A stretch of DNA of 64,000 nt, taken from the NCBI GenBank assembly GCA_028714315.1, contig JAQTMN010000004.1:1-64000 (forward strand), given 5' to 3'. Origin of the DNA: Sulfuricella sp. GTDB taxonomy: Bacteria > Pseudomonadota > Gammaproteobacteria > Burkholderiales > Sulfuricellaceae. Of the stretch, positions 53,704 through 62,968 are shown in pieces. The stretch's first letter is position 1. Every line of letters starts with the position of its first letter. The position numbers and the translations under genes are program-made. Below the pieces are notes generated by a model, which had not been told where the DNA came from, did not search any database, and saw only the letters and a program-made list of their open reading frames with translations.

Positions 53704-54027
53704 ATGCCTTACGTCACACGCAATGCCGAAGGAAAAATTGTCGCGCTGCTTGCCGAAGCGCCGGCCGACGGGACAGAATTTTTGTCGCCCGAGAGCGTCG
53801 AAGTCTTGCAGTTTGTTTACGGCGACGCGGTGAAAGGCGAAATGGCCGCCCTCGACCTGGAGTTCATCCGGGTCATCGAGGATGTCATCGACGTGCTGGT
53901 GCAACGCAATACCCTGCTGTACACGGACCTGTCGCCCGCCGTGCAGGCCAAGCTGAACCGGCGCCGGCAAGTGCGCGGCGGAAGCCCGATGCTAAGCATG
54001 AACGACGACGACATCATCCGGCTTTGA
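53704..54027 (+). CDS. Small conserved protein (tryptophan-synthase-beta-like annotation family)
   Basis: A 107-residue soluble protein. ATG at 53704 follows gggagaaccc and begins MPYVTRNAEGKIVALLAEAP. The C-terminal half is helical (LEFIRVIEDVIDVLVQRNTLLYTDL, then QAKLNRRRQVRG). Similar small proteins in Proteobacteria are often labelled tryptophan synthase beta-like, but they lack the PLP fold, so that name is not meaningful. It sits between the binding protein and the permease genes of the transport operon. Function unknown. Confidence 0.6.
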   Translation: MPYVTRNAEGKIVALLAEAPADGTEFLSPESVEVLQFVYGDAVKGEMAALDLEFIRVIEDVIDVLVQRNTLLYTDLSPAVQAKLNRRRQVRGGSPMLSMNDDDIIRL

Positions 54028-54129
54028 CCGGGATTTTACGGTGCCTTCCATGGGCGGACGTGGGCAGACAATCTCCTCGCTTTGCGAGTTTTACGCTAGC
54101 CGCCGGGCACGGGACGAATCCGCCAAAAC

Positions 54130-55107
54130 ATGATCAACTACATTCTTCGCCGCCTTCTCTACGCCATTCCCATCCTGATCGGGGTTAACCTGCTCACCTT
54201 TACCCTGTTCTTCGTGGTCAACACGCCGGACAACATGGCGCGCATCCACCTGGGCGTGAAGCACGTCACGCCGGATGCCATCGCCAAATGGAAGCACGAG
54301 CGCGGCTACGACAAGCCGCTGATGTGGAACGGCGCGGCGGAGGGCGCGCAGAAGGCGGCCGACACCATTTTCTTCGAGAAGTCGGTGCGCATGTTCGCCT
54401 TCGATTTCGGCCGCTCCGACGAGGGGCGCAACATTTCCTACGACATCCGGACGCGGATGTGGCCGAGCCTCGCCATCGCGCTGCCGGTGTTTGCGATCGG
54501 GCTTCTGGTCAACATCACCTTCGCCATGCTGATGGCGTTCTTCCGCGCCACTTATATCGATTTCGCCGGGGTCGTGCTGTGCGTCGCGATGATGTCGATT
54601 TCGGGCTTGTTCTACATCATCGGCGGGCAATACCTGATCAGCAAACTGCTTCACCTCACGCCGATTTCCGGATTCGACGGCGGCCTCAACGCCTTCAAGT
54701 TCGTCGTCCTGCCGATGGCGATCGGCGTCATCGGCGGCATCGGTGCGGGCAGCCGCTGGTACCGCACCATTTTCCTCGAGGAAGCCACCCGCGACTATGT
54801 ACGCACCGCCCGCGCCAAGGGGCTGTCCGAGCTGGCCGTGCTGTTCGGCCACGTGCTGAAGAACGCCATGATCCCGATCCTCACCGGCGCGGTGGTGGTG
54901 ATCCCGCTGCTGTTCATGGGCAGCCTGATTTCGGAATCATTCTTCGGTATCCCCGGCCTCGGCAGCTACACCATCGACGCCATCAATGCGCAGGATTTCG
55001 CCATTGTCCGTGCCATGGTGTTCCTCGGTTCGGTGCTGTATATCGTCGGCCTGATCCTGACCGATATTTCCTACACGCTGGTCGATCCGAGGATCAGGCT
55101 GGAATGA
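54130..55107 (+). CDS. Peptide ABC transporter permease (DppB/YejB type)
   Basis: A 325-residue permease with the DppB-type start MINYILRRLLYAIPILIGVNLLTF, about six membrane helices and the binding-protein-dependent permease motif around RDYVRTARAKGLSELAVLFGHVLKNAM (EAA loop contacting the ATPase). The periplasmic loop between helices 1 and 2 is long. It is followed by a DppC-like partner. Together with the fused ATPase and lipoprotein it should import oligopeptides. Confidence 0.9.
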   Translation: MINYILRRLLYAIPILIGVNLLTFTLFFVVNTPDNMARIHLGVKHVTPDAIAKWKHERGYDKPLMWNGAAEGAQKAADTIFFEKSVRMFAFDFGRSDEGRNISYDIRTRMWPSLAIALPVFAIGLLVNITFAMLMAFFRATYIDFAGVVLCVAMMSISGLFYIIGGQYLISKLLHLTPISGFDGGLNAFKFVVLPMAIGVIGGIGAGSRWYRTIFLEEATRDYVRTARAKGLSELAVLFGHVLKNAMIPILTGAVVVIPLLFMGSLISESFFGIPGLGSYTIDAINAQDFAIVRAMVFLGSVLYIVGLILTDISYTLVDPRIRLE

Positions 55108-55126
55108 GAAATTGTGAAAAACTCAA

Positions 55127-55240
55127 AACCCACCGCAAAGGCGCAAAGGCACAAAGAACACGCAAAGGAAATTACTTTGATTTTGCGAGGCTTTTCTTTG
55201 CGCACCTTAGCGTCTTTGCGCCTTTGCGGTTAAGGCTTTT
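55127..55240. repeat. Palindromic repeat, family F (cgcaaaggcgcaaa)
   Basis: accgcaaaggcgcaaaggca and its partner gcgcctttgcggttaagg flank a central caaagg/ctttg region. Lies between the two permease genes. Confidence 0.85.
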
Positions 55241-55259
55241 GAACCCGAGATGATCATAA

Positions 55260-56666
55260 ATGCTATTTAAACCCGTTCTCCTCTGGACCGACGGTTTGCT
55301 CTGGCTGCTGCTGGCGCTGGTGGGGCTTTACGCCTGGCGCGTGCGGCGGCGCGAGCATCTGCTCCAGCCCTGGCGCCGGCTGCTGAGAAGCCGCAGCGGC
55401 GTGGCGTCGGCCATGATCCTGCTGGCTTTCGTCGCGGTGGGCGTGCTCGATTCGCTGCATTTCCGGCTGCCGCTGGACAAGCAGGCGGGCGCCGCCGAGC
55501 GGCATTATTCACCCGAAGTGCTGTCGGTGTTCGACCTCCTGGTCGGGCCGCTCAGGAAGCAGGCGGAGAAGACCTATTCGGCGCCTTTCGCCACCCGGCT
55601 CTATGCCAAGGAAACCATCGAATTGCCCGACGGCCGGCAATTGCGCGATTATCCCCGGCTCAAATACGGCGGCGCGCACCTGTCCGACCCGGCCACGCAA
55701 CAGGCCGGCGACATCGCGGCGATAGCGCTCCAGGGCGGCGTATGGGCGCTGGTGGCGGGGTGGGGCGCCGCACTGGCGCTGGTGCTGTGGCTGGCGCGGC
55801 GCCGCCGCGTTTCGCCTGGCGCGGCCTGGCGCCTGATCCGGCAAGGGGGCGACGAGATTCCCTGGCGCACCTTCCTCGGCACGGTCGCCATGCTGATCCT
55901 GTTTGCCTGTCTGGCGGCGGCGTTTTCCGCCAAGTACCACATTTTCGGCACCGACAAGGTCGGCCAGGACGTGTTCTATCTCACCCTGAAAAGCATCCGC
56001 ACCGGCCTGATGATCGGCACACTCACCACGCTGGTCATGCTCCCCTTCGCGCTCCTGCTCGGCATCATGGCGGGCTATTTCCGCGGCTGGGTGGACGACG
56101 TGATCCAGTACGTCTACACCACCCTCAACTCGATCCCCGGCGTGCTGCTGATCGCGGCTGCGGTGCTGATCCTGCAGGTGTACATGGACAGCAACCAGGA
56201 TCTGTTCGACACCGTCGCGGCGCGCGCCGACATCCGCCTGCTGTTCCTTTGCATCATCCTCGGCATTACCAGCTGGACCGGCCTGTGCCGCCTGCTGCGC
56301 GGCGAAACCCTGAAGCTGGGCGAGATGGAATTCGTCCAGGCGGCGACCGCGTTCGGCGTCGGCCATTTCCGCATCATCGCCCGCCACATCCTGCCCAACG
56401 TGATGCACATCGTGCTGATTTCCATCGTGCTGGACTTTTCCGGACTGGTGCTGGCCGAAGCGGTGCTGTCCTACGTCGGCGTCGGCGTCGATCCCACCAT
56501 GCAGAGCTGGGGCAACATGATCAACGGGGCGCGCCTGGAAATGGCGCGCGAGCCGATGGTGTGGTGGTCGCTGGCGGCGGCCTTCGTCTTCATGTTCGTG
56601 CTGGTGCTGTCGGCCAACCTGTTCTCCGACCGCGTGCGCGACGCGTTCGACCCGAGGATGAAATGA
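55260..56666 (+). CDS. Peptide ABC transporter permease (DppC/YejE type), extended
   Basis: A 468-residue permease, longer than usual DppC proteins (about 300) because of a 150-residue N-terminal part with an extra helix and a periplasmic loop (DYPRLKYGGAHLSDPATQQ). The core carries FGTDKVGQDVFYLTLKSIRTGLMIG and the EAA-type loop LGEMEFVQAATAFGVGHFRIIARHILPN. The last 100 residues are typical (DFSGLVLAEAVLSYVGVGVDPTMQSWGNMI). It pairs with the upstream permease. Confidence 0.9.
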   Translation: MLFKPVLLWTDGLLWLLLALVGLYAWRVRRREHLLQPWRRLLRSRSGVASAMILLAFVAVGVLDSLHFRLPLDKQAGAAERHYSPEVLSVFDLLVGPLRKQAEKTYSAPFATRLYAKETIELPDGRQLRDYPRLKYGGAHLSDPATQQAGDIAAIALQGGVWALVAGWGAALALVLWLARRRRVSPGAAWRLIRQGGDEIPWRTFLGTVAMLILFACLAAAFSAKYHIFGTDKVGQDVFYLTLKSIRTGLMIGTLTTLVMLPFALLLGIMAGYFRGWVDDVIQYVYTTLNSIPGVLLIAAAVLILQVYMDSNQDLFDTVAARADIRLLFLCIILGITSWTGLCRLLRGETLKLGEMEFVQAATAFGVGHFRIIARHILPNVMHIVLISIVLDFSGLVLAEAVLSYVGVGVDPTMQSWGNMINGARLEMAREPMVWWSLAAAFVFMFVLVLSANLFSDRVRDAFDPRMK

Positions 56667-56668
56667 AC

Positions 56669-56840
56669 CCAGATAATCCATTAGGCGGCCCTACGGGCCC
56701 ACGCGAGTGCTGGCGGCTGTTTTGCGGCCATTTTCGCCGCTTGGTCGTCGCCCATGGAACAACCATGGGACTTCTCCCAAGCAACGAAACTGCCTCGCAA
56801 AACGCCTCGCCATCATCTCGCGTCCTAATGGATTGTCTGG
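56669..56840. mobile_element. MITE-like 172-bp element with 17-bp terminal inverted repeats
   Basis: Left end ccagataatccattagg and right end cctaatggattgtctgg are inverse with one mismatch. It has no coding capacity that fits a transposase. It starts 2 bp after the permease stop and ends 1 bp before the ATPase ATG, so it provides the ATPase gene's ribosome-binding region. Confidence 0.65.
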
Positions 56841-56841
56841 G

Positions 56842-58986
56842 ATGAACGCGCCGCTGCTGTTCGTCGATAACCTGAAAACCTGGCTGGATGCCGGCAAGAC
56901 CCAGGTGCGGGCGGTGGATGGCGTGAGCTTCGCCATCGCGCGCGATGAAACCTTCGCCCTGCTCGGCGAATCGGGCTGCGGCAAGTCGATGACCGCGCTG
57001 TCGATCATGCGCCTGTTGCCGGAGGCGGGGCGCATCGTCGCCGGTTCGGTGGAGCTCGATGGCCAGGATTTGCTGGCGCTGCCCGAGATCGCCATGCGCA
57101 CCGTGCGCGGCAAGCGCATCGCGATGATCTTCCAGGAGCCGATGACCAGCCTCAATCCAGTGCTGACCGTCGGCCGGCAGATTTCCGAGACGCTCTACCG
57201 CCACACCGCGCTGCGCGGCGAGGCGGCGCAAGCGCGGGTGCTGGAGCTGCTCGACGCGGTGGGCATCCCCGATGCCAAGGCGCGCTGCCACGACTACCCG
57301 TTCCAGTTTTCCGGCGGCATGAAACAGCGCGTGATGATCGCCATCGCGCTCGCATGCGAGCCCGACCTGCTCATCGCCGACGAGCCCACCACCGCGCTGG
57401 ATGTGACCATCCAGGCGCAGGTGCTGGAATTGCTCAGGACGCTCCAGCGCGATCATGGCATGGCGGTGCTGCTGATCACGCACGACCTGGGCGTGGTTTC
57501 GGAGATGGCGCACCGCGTGGCGGTGATGTACGCCGGCGAGATCGTGGAAACGGCCGAGCGCGGGGAATTCTTCGCCAATCCGCGCCACCCCTATACGCGC
57601 AAACTGTTCGCCTCGCTGCCCGGCGCCGTTCGGCGCGGACAGCCGCTGGAGATGATGCGCGGCAACGTGCCGCCGCTCGACAGCGATTTCGTCGGCTGCC
57701 GTTTCGCCGGCCGCTGCGATTTCGCCTGGCAGCGCTGTAGCGAGGAAGCGCCGGCATGGACCGAGGTGGCGCCGGGGCATGCGGTGCGCTGCCATTTGGC
57801 GGCGCAGCCGGCCGATGTTGGCCCAGTGATGGAAGAGTCTCTCGATGGTACGGCTTCTGTAGGTACGGCGCCTGTGGGTACGGCTTCAGCCGTACATGTA
57901 CGGCTGCACCCGCAAGGAGTGTCCCCGCCGCGAGCGGCAGCAGAGCTGCTCGCACGGGCGAGAAAGCCGTACCCACAACATCCTCTTCTTCTCGATAAGG
58001 CGGGCGGATTGCTAGAGGTCTCCGATCTCAAGATTCATTTCCCCATCCGCAAGGGTCTGCTCAAGCGCGTGGCCGGCCATGTTTATGCGGTGGACGGGGT
58101 TTCGCTGGCGATCCGGCCCGGCCGGACCCTGGCGCTGGTGGGCGAATCCGGCTGCGGCAAGACCACGGTGGGCAAGGGCATCCTGCAACTGATCCGGCCC
58201 ACCGCCGGCAGCGTGCGTTTTGCCGGGGAGGAATTGACCGGGCTGAAAAGCTCAGCGCTGCGCGCGCGCCGGGCCGATTTCCAGATCGTGTTCCAGGATC
58301 CTTATTCCTCGCTCGATCCACGCATGCGCATCGCCGACATCCTGGAAGAAGGCATGATTTCCCTAGGCACGGCATCGTCTCCCGCCGCGCGCCAGGCCGG
58401 CGTGGACAGCCTGCTGCGGCAGGTCGGGCTTTCCCCGGACAGCAAATACCGCTATCCCCACGAGTTTTCCGGCGGCCAGCGCCAGCGCGTCGCCATCGCC
58501 CGCGCCCTGGCGGTGAGGCCGAAGCTGTTGGTGTGCGACGAGCCGACCAGCGCGCTCGATGTTTCGGTGCAGGCCCAGATTTTGAATCTGCTCAAAGGCT
58601 TGCAGGACGACTTGGGGCTGGCTTATTTGTTCATCACCCACAACCTGGCGGTGGTCGAATATTTCGCCCACGAGGTGGCGGTGATGTATCTGGGGCGGAT
58701 CGTCGAGCACGGCAGCGTCGAGGAGGTGATGCACGCGCCGCGCCATCCTTACACACGCGCCTTGCTGTCGGCGGTGCCGGTGATCGAAACGGGCTCGAAA
58801 CGCGAGGTGATTCGCTTATCGGGCGATCTGCCGTCGCCGTCGAACCCGCCGCAGGGCTGCCATTTCCACCCGCGCTGCCCGCACGTCATGCCGGTCTGCC
58901 GGCTGGATTATCCGGCTGCGACCGGATTCAGCGCGACGCATGGCGTTAGGTGCTATTTATACGAGGGAAGTCCGGGGGAGCGGTAA
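56842..58986 (+). CDS. Fused double ATPase of peptide transporter (DppDF/YejF type)
   Basis: A 714-residue protein with two ABC ATPase domains. Domain 1: Walker A GESGCGKS, signature FSGGMKQR, Walker [13 protein letters not shown]. Domain 2: [28 protein letters not shown]. Each is followed by an oligopeptide-transporter C-terminal Cys motif ([14 protein letters not shown] and [14 protein letters not shown]). The linker (about residues 335-385) is abnormal: it is encoded by a family C palindromic repeat inserted in frame and reads [21 protein letters not shown] chose ATG at 56842 because the longer track start reads through the MITE-like element. It energises the two permeases. Confidence 0.9.
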   Translation: MNAPLLFVDNLKTWLDAGKTQVRAVDGVSFAIARDETFALLGESGCGKSMTALSIMRLLPEAGRIVAGSVELDGQDLLALPEIAMRTVRGKRIAMIFQEPMTSLNPVLTVGRQISETLYRHTALRGEAAQARVLELLDAVGIPDAKARCHDYPFQFSGGMKQRVMIAIALACEPDLLIADEPTTALDVTIQAQVLELLRTLQRDHGMAVLLITHDLGVVSEMAHRVAVMYAGEIVETAERGEFFANPRHPYTRKLFASLPGAVRRGQPLEMMRGNVPPLDSDFVGCRFAGRCDFAWQRCSEEAPAWTEVAPGHAVRCHLAAQPADVGPVMEESLDGTASVGTAPVGTASAVHVRLHPQGVSPPRAAAELLARARKPYPQHPLLLDKAGGLLEVSDLKIHFPIRKGLLKRVAGHVYAVDGVSLAIRPGRTLALVGESGCGKTTVGKGILQLIRPTAGSVRFAGEELTGLKSSALRARRADFQIVFQDPYSSLDPRMRIADILEEGMISLGTASSPAARQAGVDSLLRQVGLSPDSKYRYPHEFSGGQRQRVAIARALAVRPKLLVCDEPTSALDVSVQAQILNLLKGLQDDLGLAYLFITHNLAVVEYFAHEVAVMYLGRIVEHGSVEEVMHAPRHPYTRALLSAVPVIETGSKREVIRLSGDLPSPSNPPQGCHFHPRCPHVMPVCRLDYPAATGFSATHGVRCYLYEGSPGER
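57850..57980. repeat. Family C repeat inserted in frame inside the double-ATPase gene
   Basis: Shares cacccgcaaggagtgtcccc and gctgctcgcacgggcgagaa with 26311-26457. About 130 bp, no stop in the reading frame, located in the linker between the two ATPase domains. Confidence 0.85.
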
Positions 58987-59021
58987 GACCTGGCAGTCAG
59001 CCCAACAGCAATATGTGAGTT

Positions 59022-59089
59022 GTTGTGGGTATAGCTCTTGTACCCTTTAGGGCGCAGCCGTACATGTCAGGCTGAAGCCTGACCCACAC
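59022..59089. repeat. Palindromic repeat, family C
   Basis: tgtgggtatagctcttgtac, ccctttagggcgcagccgta and gcctgacccaca. It fills the gap 58987-59148. Confidence 0.8.
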
Positions 59090-59148
59090 GCGCTGTTGCG
59101 CCCGCAAACTCCAATCAACCCAATCTGGCTAATCCCGCCCCGGCAGCA

Positions 59149-60780
59149 TCAGGGTGACAGGGTGACCTTGTTGCCCGGCATCAGGCCGTGTTTGGCGCTG
59201 AAATTGTTCCAGCGCTGGATGTCGTTGACGGCGACGTTGAATCGCCGGGCGATGCTGAAAAGCGTATCCCCGCGGCGCACCGTATAGTAGCGCTGGCCGC
59301 GGTTCCTGGCGACGGCGACCGGTTTGGCCGCCGTGGCTTTGCGGGCCGCAACGGTGCGCTTGCCGGAGGCCGCTTCCTGTCGGATCACCAGTTTCATTCC
59401 GCGGCTCAGGCGGCTGGTCTTGAGATTGTTCAGGGAGCGGATTTGCGCGGCCGAGACCTTGTAGCGTTTGGCGATGTCGGCCAGGGTCTCGCCCTTCCTC
59501 ACGCCATGCACCAGCCGGCTCAGGGCCGACGACTGCGCCGGCTCTTCGCTTTCGACGACTGGCCGCACATCGTTGAAGATCAGTGCAGCGCCCTCGTTGC
59601 CGGCGCCGAGGGGTACCAGCAGGGTCTGGCCGACCGCGAGGCGGTAGCGCTTGCTGATGCCGTTGATTTCCTTCAGATGCGCGACGCTGGTGCTGAACTT
59701 GCGCGCGACGCTATCGAGCTTGTCGCCGCGCGACAGGGTGTAGGATTTCCACGATGCCAGCGGCTTGTCGTAGCTTTCCAGGTTGCTGGCGAAGGTGTCG
59801 GCCTTGTCCACCGGCAGCAGCAGGGCGCGCGATCCCTTGGCGTTGATTACCGGGCGGTTGTAGGCCGGGTTGAGCGACACGAATTCGTGCAACGGCATGC
59901 CGGCCAGACGCGCCGCCACGGCCAGGTCGATGTGCTGGGTGGTGATTACCGAGGAGAAATAAGGGCGGTTCGGGATCGAGGCGAGTTCGACGTTGTGGGC
60001 GGCCGGATCCATGACGATCTGCTTGACCGCCATCAGCTTGGGCAGGTAGTTGCGCGTTTCATCCGGCATTTTCAGGCTGAAATAGTCGGTGGGCAGCCCC
60101 TTCTTCTCGTTTTTGGCGATGGCGCGCTGCACCGAGCCTTCCCCCCAGTTGTAAGCGGCTAGCGCCAGTTCCCAGCTGCCGAACATGTTGTGCAGTTTTT
60201 GCAGGTAATCCAGCGCGGCATCGGTGGCGGCGGTGATGTTGCGGCGGTCGTCGTGCCACCAGTTCTGTTCCAGGCCGAAATTCTTGCCGGTGGAGGGGAT
60301 GAACTGCCAGATGCCGGAAGCGTGGCTTCGCGAATAGGCCTTGGGGTTGAAGGCGCTCTCGATCATCGGCAGCAGGGCGATTTCGGTCGGCATGCCGCGC
60401 TTCTCGACTTCATCGACGATATGGAACAGGTAAAGCTGGCTGCGGTCGATCATGCGCCGCACGTAGTCGGGGCGGTTGGCGTACCAGTCGATATTCGTTT
60501 GCACCAGCGGGGAATCGATGTCCTGCAGGGTGAAGCCGGCGCGGATGCGAGCCCATAAATCGGCGGATTCGTCCGCCGGGCTTGCCGGGCTTTCCTTCGC
60601 CGGCGCGCCCAGGATTTCAGTGCTGGTCTGGAGCTGCAGCGGCGCTTCGAGTTCGGTTGGCCCGGCCAGCGCCTGCTTGATCGGCTGCTCGGCGAACAGG
60701 GGATCCGCTTCGCCGCCAGCGAGTGCCGGCAGCGGCAAGGCTGTCGCCAGCACGAGAAAGAGAAGGGAGGTGAAACGCAT
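59149..60780 (-). CDS. mltD: Membrane-bound lytic transglycosylase MltD
   Basis: A 543-residue lytic transglycosylase: signal peptide (SLLFLVLATALPLPALAG), SLT domain at about 120-240 with catalytic Glu in LPMIESAFNPKAYSRSHASGIWQFIPSTG and AAYNWGEGSVQRAI, then three LysM repeats (at about 345, 430 and 495; e.g. SYTLSRGDKLDSVARKF, GVRKGETLADIAKRYKV, YYTVRRGDTLFSIARRF). It cleaves peptidoglycan to anhydromuropeptides. Unlike E. coli MltD, no obvious lipobox is seen, so it may be soluble or signal-anchored. It neighbours gloB in the same orientation, the order usual in many Proteobacteria. Confidence 0.93.
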   Translation of the reverse strand: MRFTSLLFLVLATALPLPALAGGEADPLFAEQPIKQALAGPTELEAPLQLQTSTEILGAPAKESPASPADESADLWARIRAGFTLQDIDSPLVQTNIDWYANRPDYVRRMIDRSQLYLFHIVDEVEKRGMPTEIALLPMIESAFNPKAYSRSHASGIWQFIPSTGKNFGLEQNWWHDDRRNITAATDAALDYLQKLHNMFGSWELALAAYNWGEGSVQRAIAKNEKKGLPTDYFSLKMPDETRNYLPKLMAVKQIVMDPAAHNVELASIPNRPYFSSVITTQHIDLAVAARLAGMPLHEFVSLNPAYNRPVINAKGSRALLLPVDKADTFASNLESYDKPLASWKSYTLSRGDKLDSVARKFSTSVAHLKEINGISKRYRLAVGQTLLVPLGAGNEGAALIFNDVRPVVESEEPAQSSALSRLVHGVRKGETLADIAKRYKVSAAQIRSLNNLKTSRLSRGMKLVIRQEAASGKRTVAARKATAAKPVAVARNRGQRYYTVRRGDTLFSIARRFNVAVNDIQRWNNFSAKHGLMPGNKVTLSP

Positions 60781-60902
60781 GTTTCTCGACGTGTTGCCCG
60801 GCTATTTGATCTGGCGAATAGTAGCCAATAATCCCTTCGACCGTCAAGGGATATAGCCGGATAAAGCGATCCGGATTTGGATGTAATTCCTTGAGCCGGA
60901 AA

Positions 60903-61655
60903 TTATTTTTTCCATTCCCGCAGCGTGGCGAATACGCTGACGGCGTCATTCAGGAGGCGCCCGGCATGGCGGCTCGCCGCCTCGATCACGGCGGGATGCT
61001 CGCAGCGCAGGAACGGGTTGGTCGCTTTTTCCAGTGCGATGCTGGACGGCAGGGTGGGGAGCCCCCGTTCCCTGGTCAGGCGGTCGCGCATTTCGCGCTG
61101 CAGGAGCGCGGCATTGGCGGGTTCGACCGCCTTGGCGAACAGGATGTTGGTCAGGGTGTATTCGTGTGCGCAGTAAACGCCGGTCTCATCCGGCAGGGCG
61201 GCCAGCTTTTGCAGAGAGGCGTACATTTGCGCCGGTGAGCCCTCAAACAGCTTGCCGCAGCCGCAGGCGAACAGCGTGTCGCCACAAAACAGGGAATTTG
61301 CGCCATAATAGGCAACGTGGCCGGCGGTGTGGCCGGGCACGTCGAGCACGGCGAATTCCGCCAGTCCCGGCAGTTTCACCGCATCGCCTTCACCCACTGG
61401 GTGCGTGACCGCGGGGATGTTTTCCCGTCGCGGGCCGAACACCGGCACGTCCGCGTGGCGCAGCAAATCTTCGTTGCCTCCCGTGTGGTCGCCGTGGTGG
61501 TGGGTGTTGAGAACGGCAACGAGGCGCAGGCCGTGACGGCCGAGATAATCCAGCACTGGCTCGGCGTCGCCGGGATCTACCGCGGCGGCGTACTGCCCGT
61601 TGCGGATCAGCCAGATATAATTGTCGTCGAAAGCGGGGATGGGGATGATGTTCAT
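60903..61655 (-). CDS. gloB: Hydroxyacylglutathione hydrolase (glyoxalase II)
   Basis: A 250-residue metallo-beta-lactamase-fold enzyme that hydrolyses S-lactoylglutathione in methylglyoxal detoxification. The binuclear metal site THHHGDHTGG, the third ligand area VPGHTAGHV, FCGDTLFACGCGKLFEGSPAQM and YCAHEYTLTN are all present. The C-terminal glutathione-binding helical part is complete (TNPFLRCEHP). It is divergent from the methyltransferase gene, with starts about 25 bp apart, so their promoters overlap. Confidence 0.95.
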   Translation of the reverse strand: MNIIPIPAFDDNYIWLIRNGQYAAAVDPGDAEPVLDYLGRHGLRLVAVLNTHHHGDHTGGNEDLLRHADVPVFGPRRENIPAVTHPVGEGDAVKLPGLAEFAVLDVPGHTAGHVAYYGANSLFCGDTLFACGCGKLFEGSPAQMYASLQKLAALPDETGVYCAHEYTLTNILFAKAVEPANAALLQREMRDRLTRERGLPTLPSSIALEKATNPFLRCEHPAVIEAASRHAGRLLNDAVSVFATLREWKK

Positions 61656-61680
61656 GGCACTATGGTCGAATTAAGCCGGC

Positions 61681-62397
61681 ATGATGTCAATGGATGAATG
61701 GCTGGAAACCCCGTTGGGCCGCTATTTGATCGAACGCGAGCAGGATTATTTCGATCAGGCGGTGGCGGATATTTTCGGCTTCAACGCGCTGCAGCTTGGC
61801 CTGGTCCAGTACGATCTTCTGCGCACCAACCGCATGCCGGTCAGGTTCGCCGTCGCGCCTGAACTCCGGGGGCAGGTCAGGACCCGCGCCGAGCCGGAAA
61901 GCCTGCCGTTTGCCAGCCAATGCGTCGATTTGCTGCTGTTGCCCCATGTCCTGGAATTCAGCGGGAATCCGCACCAGATCCTGCGTGAGGCGGAACGGGT
62001 GCTGATGCCGGAAGGACAGGTGATCGTCAGCGGCTTCAATCCCCTCAGCCTGTGGGGGCTGCCGCGGTATTTTCCGTCCCGCCGTCCGGATTATCCCTGG
62101 CACGGCAACTTCATTTCCCTGCTGCGCATCAAGGATTGGCTGGCCTTGCTCGGATTCGAGGTCATCGCCGGGCGGATGTGCTGCTACGTGCCGCCGGTGC
62201 ACAGCGAGCAGTGGCTGCGGCGCTTCCGGTTCATGGAAGCCGCCGGCGACCGCTGGTGGGCTTTGGCTGGCGGCGTGTATTTCCTGCAGGCGAGGAAGAA
62301 AGTGGCGGGAATGCGCCTGATCACGCCGAGCTGGAACCATAGCCGGGCAACCAAGAAGGGGCTTGCCCCGATATCGCAGAAAGTCAGTGAGGAGTGA
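61681..62397 (+). CDS. SAM-dependent methyltransferase (type 11-like)
   Basis: A 238-residue protein with a class I methyltransferase fold of the methyltransferase-11 group (LPFASQCVDLLLLPHVLEFSGNPHQILREAERVLMPEGQVIVSGF). The normal glycine-rich SAM motif I near the N-terminus is not obvious, which is common in this gloB-rnhA neighbour family. Its substrate is unknown. It lies 3 bp upstream of rnhA on the same strand, and the two are likely cotranscribed. Three in-frame ATGs lie in the first four codons; the first is used. Confidence 0.8.
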   Translation: MMSMDEWLETPLGRYLIEREQDYFDQAVADIFGFNALQLGLVQYDLLRTNRMPVRFAVAPELRGQVRTRAEPESLPFASQCVDLLLLPHVLEFSGNPHQILREAERVLMPEGQVIVSGFNPLSLWGLPRYFPSRRPDYPWHGNFISLLRIKDWLALLGFEVIAGRMCCYVPPVHSEQWLRRFRFMEAAGDRWWALAGGVYFLQARKKVAGMRLITPSWNHSRATKKGLAPISQKVSEE

Positions 62398-62400
62398 AGC

Positions 62401-62844
62401 GTGACGCGTGAGCAGCTGGTGGAGATATTTACCGACGGCGCCTGCAAGGGAAACCCCGGCGTGGGCGGGTGGGGCGCGCTGCTGCGCTATGCCGGGCACC
62501 AGAAGGAGATTTTCGGCGGCGAGAAACTGACCACCAATAACCGCATGGAACTGACCGCCGTGATCCGGGCGCTGGAAAGCCTGTCCCGCCCATGCAAGAT
62601 CAGGCTGCACACCGATTCCACCTATGTGCAAAAAGGCATCAGCGAGTGGATTCACGGCTGGAAATTGCGCGGCTGGCGCACCGCCGACAAAAAGCCGGTG
62701 AAGAACGAGGACCTGTGGCGGCGGCTGGACGAGCTGGCGGCCGGGCACGAAATCGAATGGCGCTGGATCAAGGGCCACGCCGGACACGACGGCAACGAAC
62801 AGGCCGACCGGCTGGCGAATCGGGGCGTCGAGGAATTGAAATGA
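62401..62844 (+). CDS. rnhA: Ribonuclease HI
   Basis: A 147-residue RNase HI that cleaves RNA in RNA-DNA hybrids, removing primers and R-loops. All four catalytic acids are visible: [11 protein letters not shown] (Asp), [10 protein letters not shown] (Glu), [10 protein letters not shown] (Asp) and [10 protein letters not shown] (Asp). A GTG start is used, 3 bp after the stop of the upstream methyltransferase gene. It is followed by dnaQ, the widely conserved rnhA-dnaQ order, but the two are here separated by a microsatellite. Confidence 0.96.
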   Translation: MTREQLVEIFTDGACKGNPGVGGWGALLRYAGHQKEIFGGEKLTTNNRMELTAVIRALESLSRPCKIRLHTDSTYVQKGISEWIHGWKLRGWRTADKKPVKNEDLWRRLDELAAGHEIEWRWIKGHAGHDGNEQADRLANRGVEELK

Positions 62845-62886
62845 GTTGTCAGTCTTCAGTGGTCAGTTTTCAGTTAAAGCCGACCA

Positions 62887-62968
62887 CTGAAAACTGAAAA
62901 CTGAAAACTGAAAACTGAAAACTGAAAACTGAAAACTGAAAACTGAAAACTGAAAACTGAAAACTGAA
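62887..62968 (+). repeat. 7-bp microsatellite (ctgaaaa)n directly before dnaQ
   Basis: Eleven perfect ctgaaaa units (62887-62963) followed by ctgaaa, then the dnaQ ATG at 62969. The repeat thus replaces the normal ribosome-binding region. Nearby upstream, cagtggtcagttttcag is its inverted counterpart. Confidence 0.95.

Noticed and set aside
62887-62968. CRISPR array
   Set aside because: The unit is only 7 bp and contiguous, with no spacers; it is a microsatellite.
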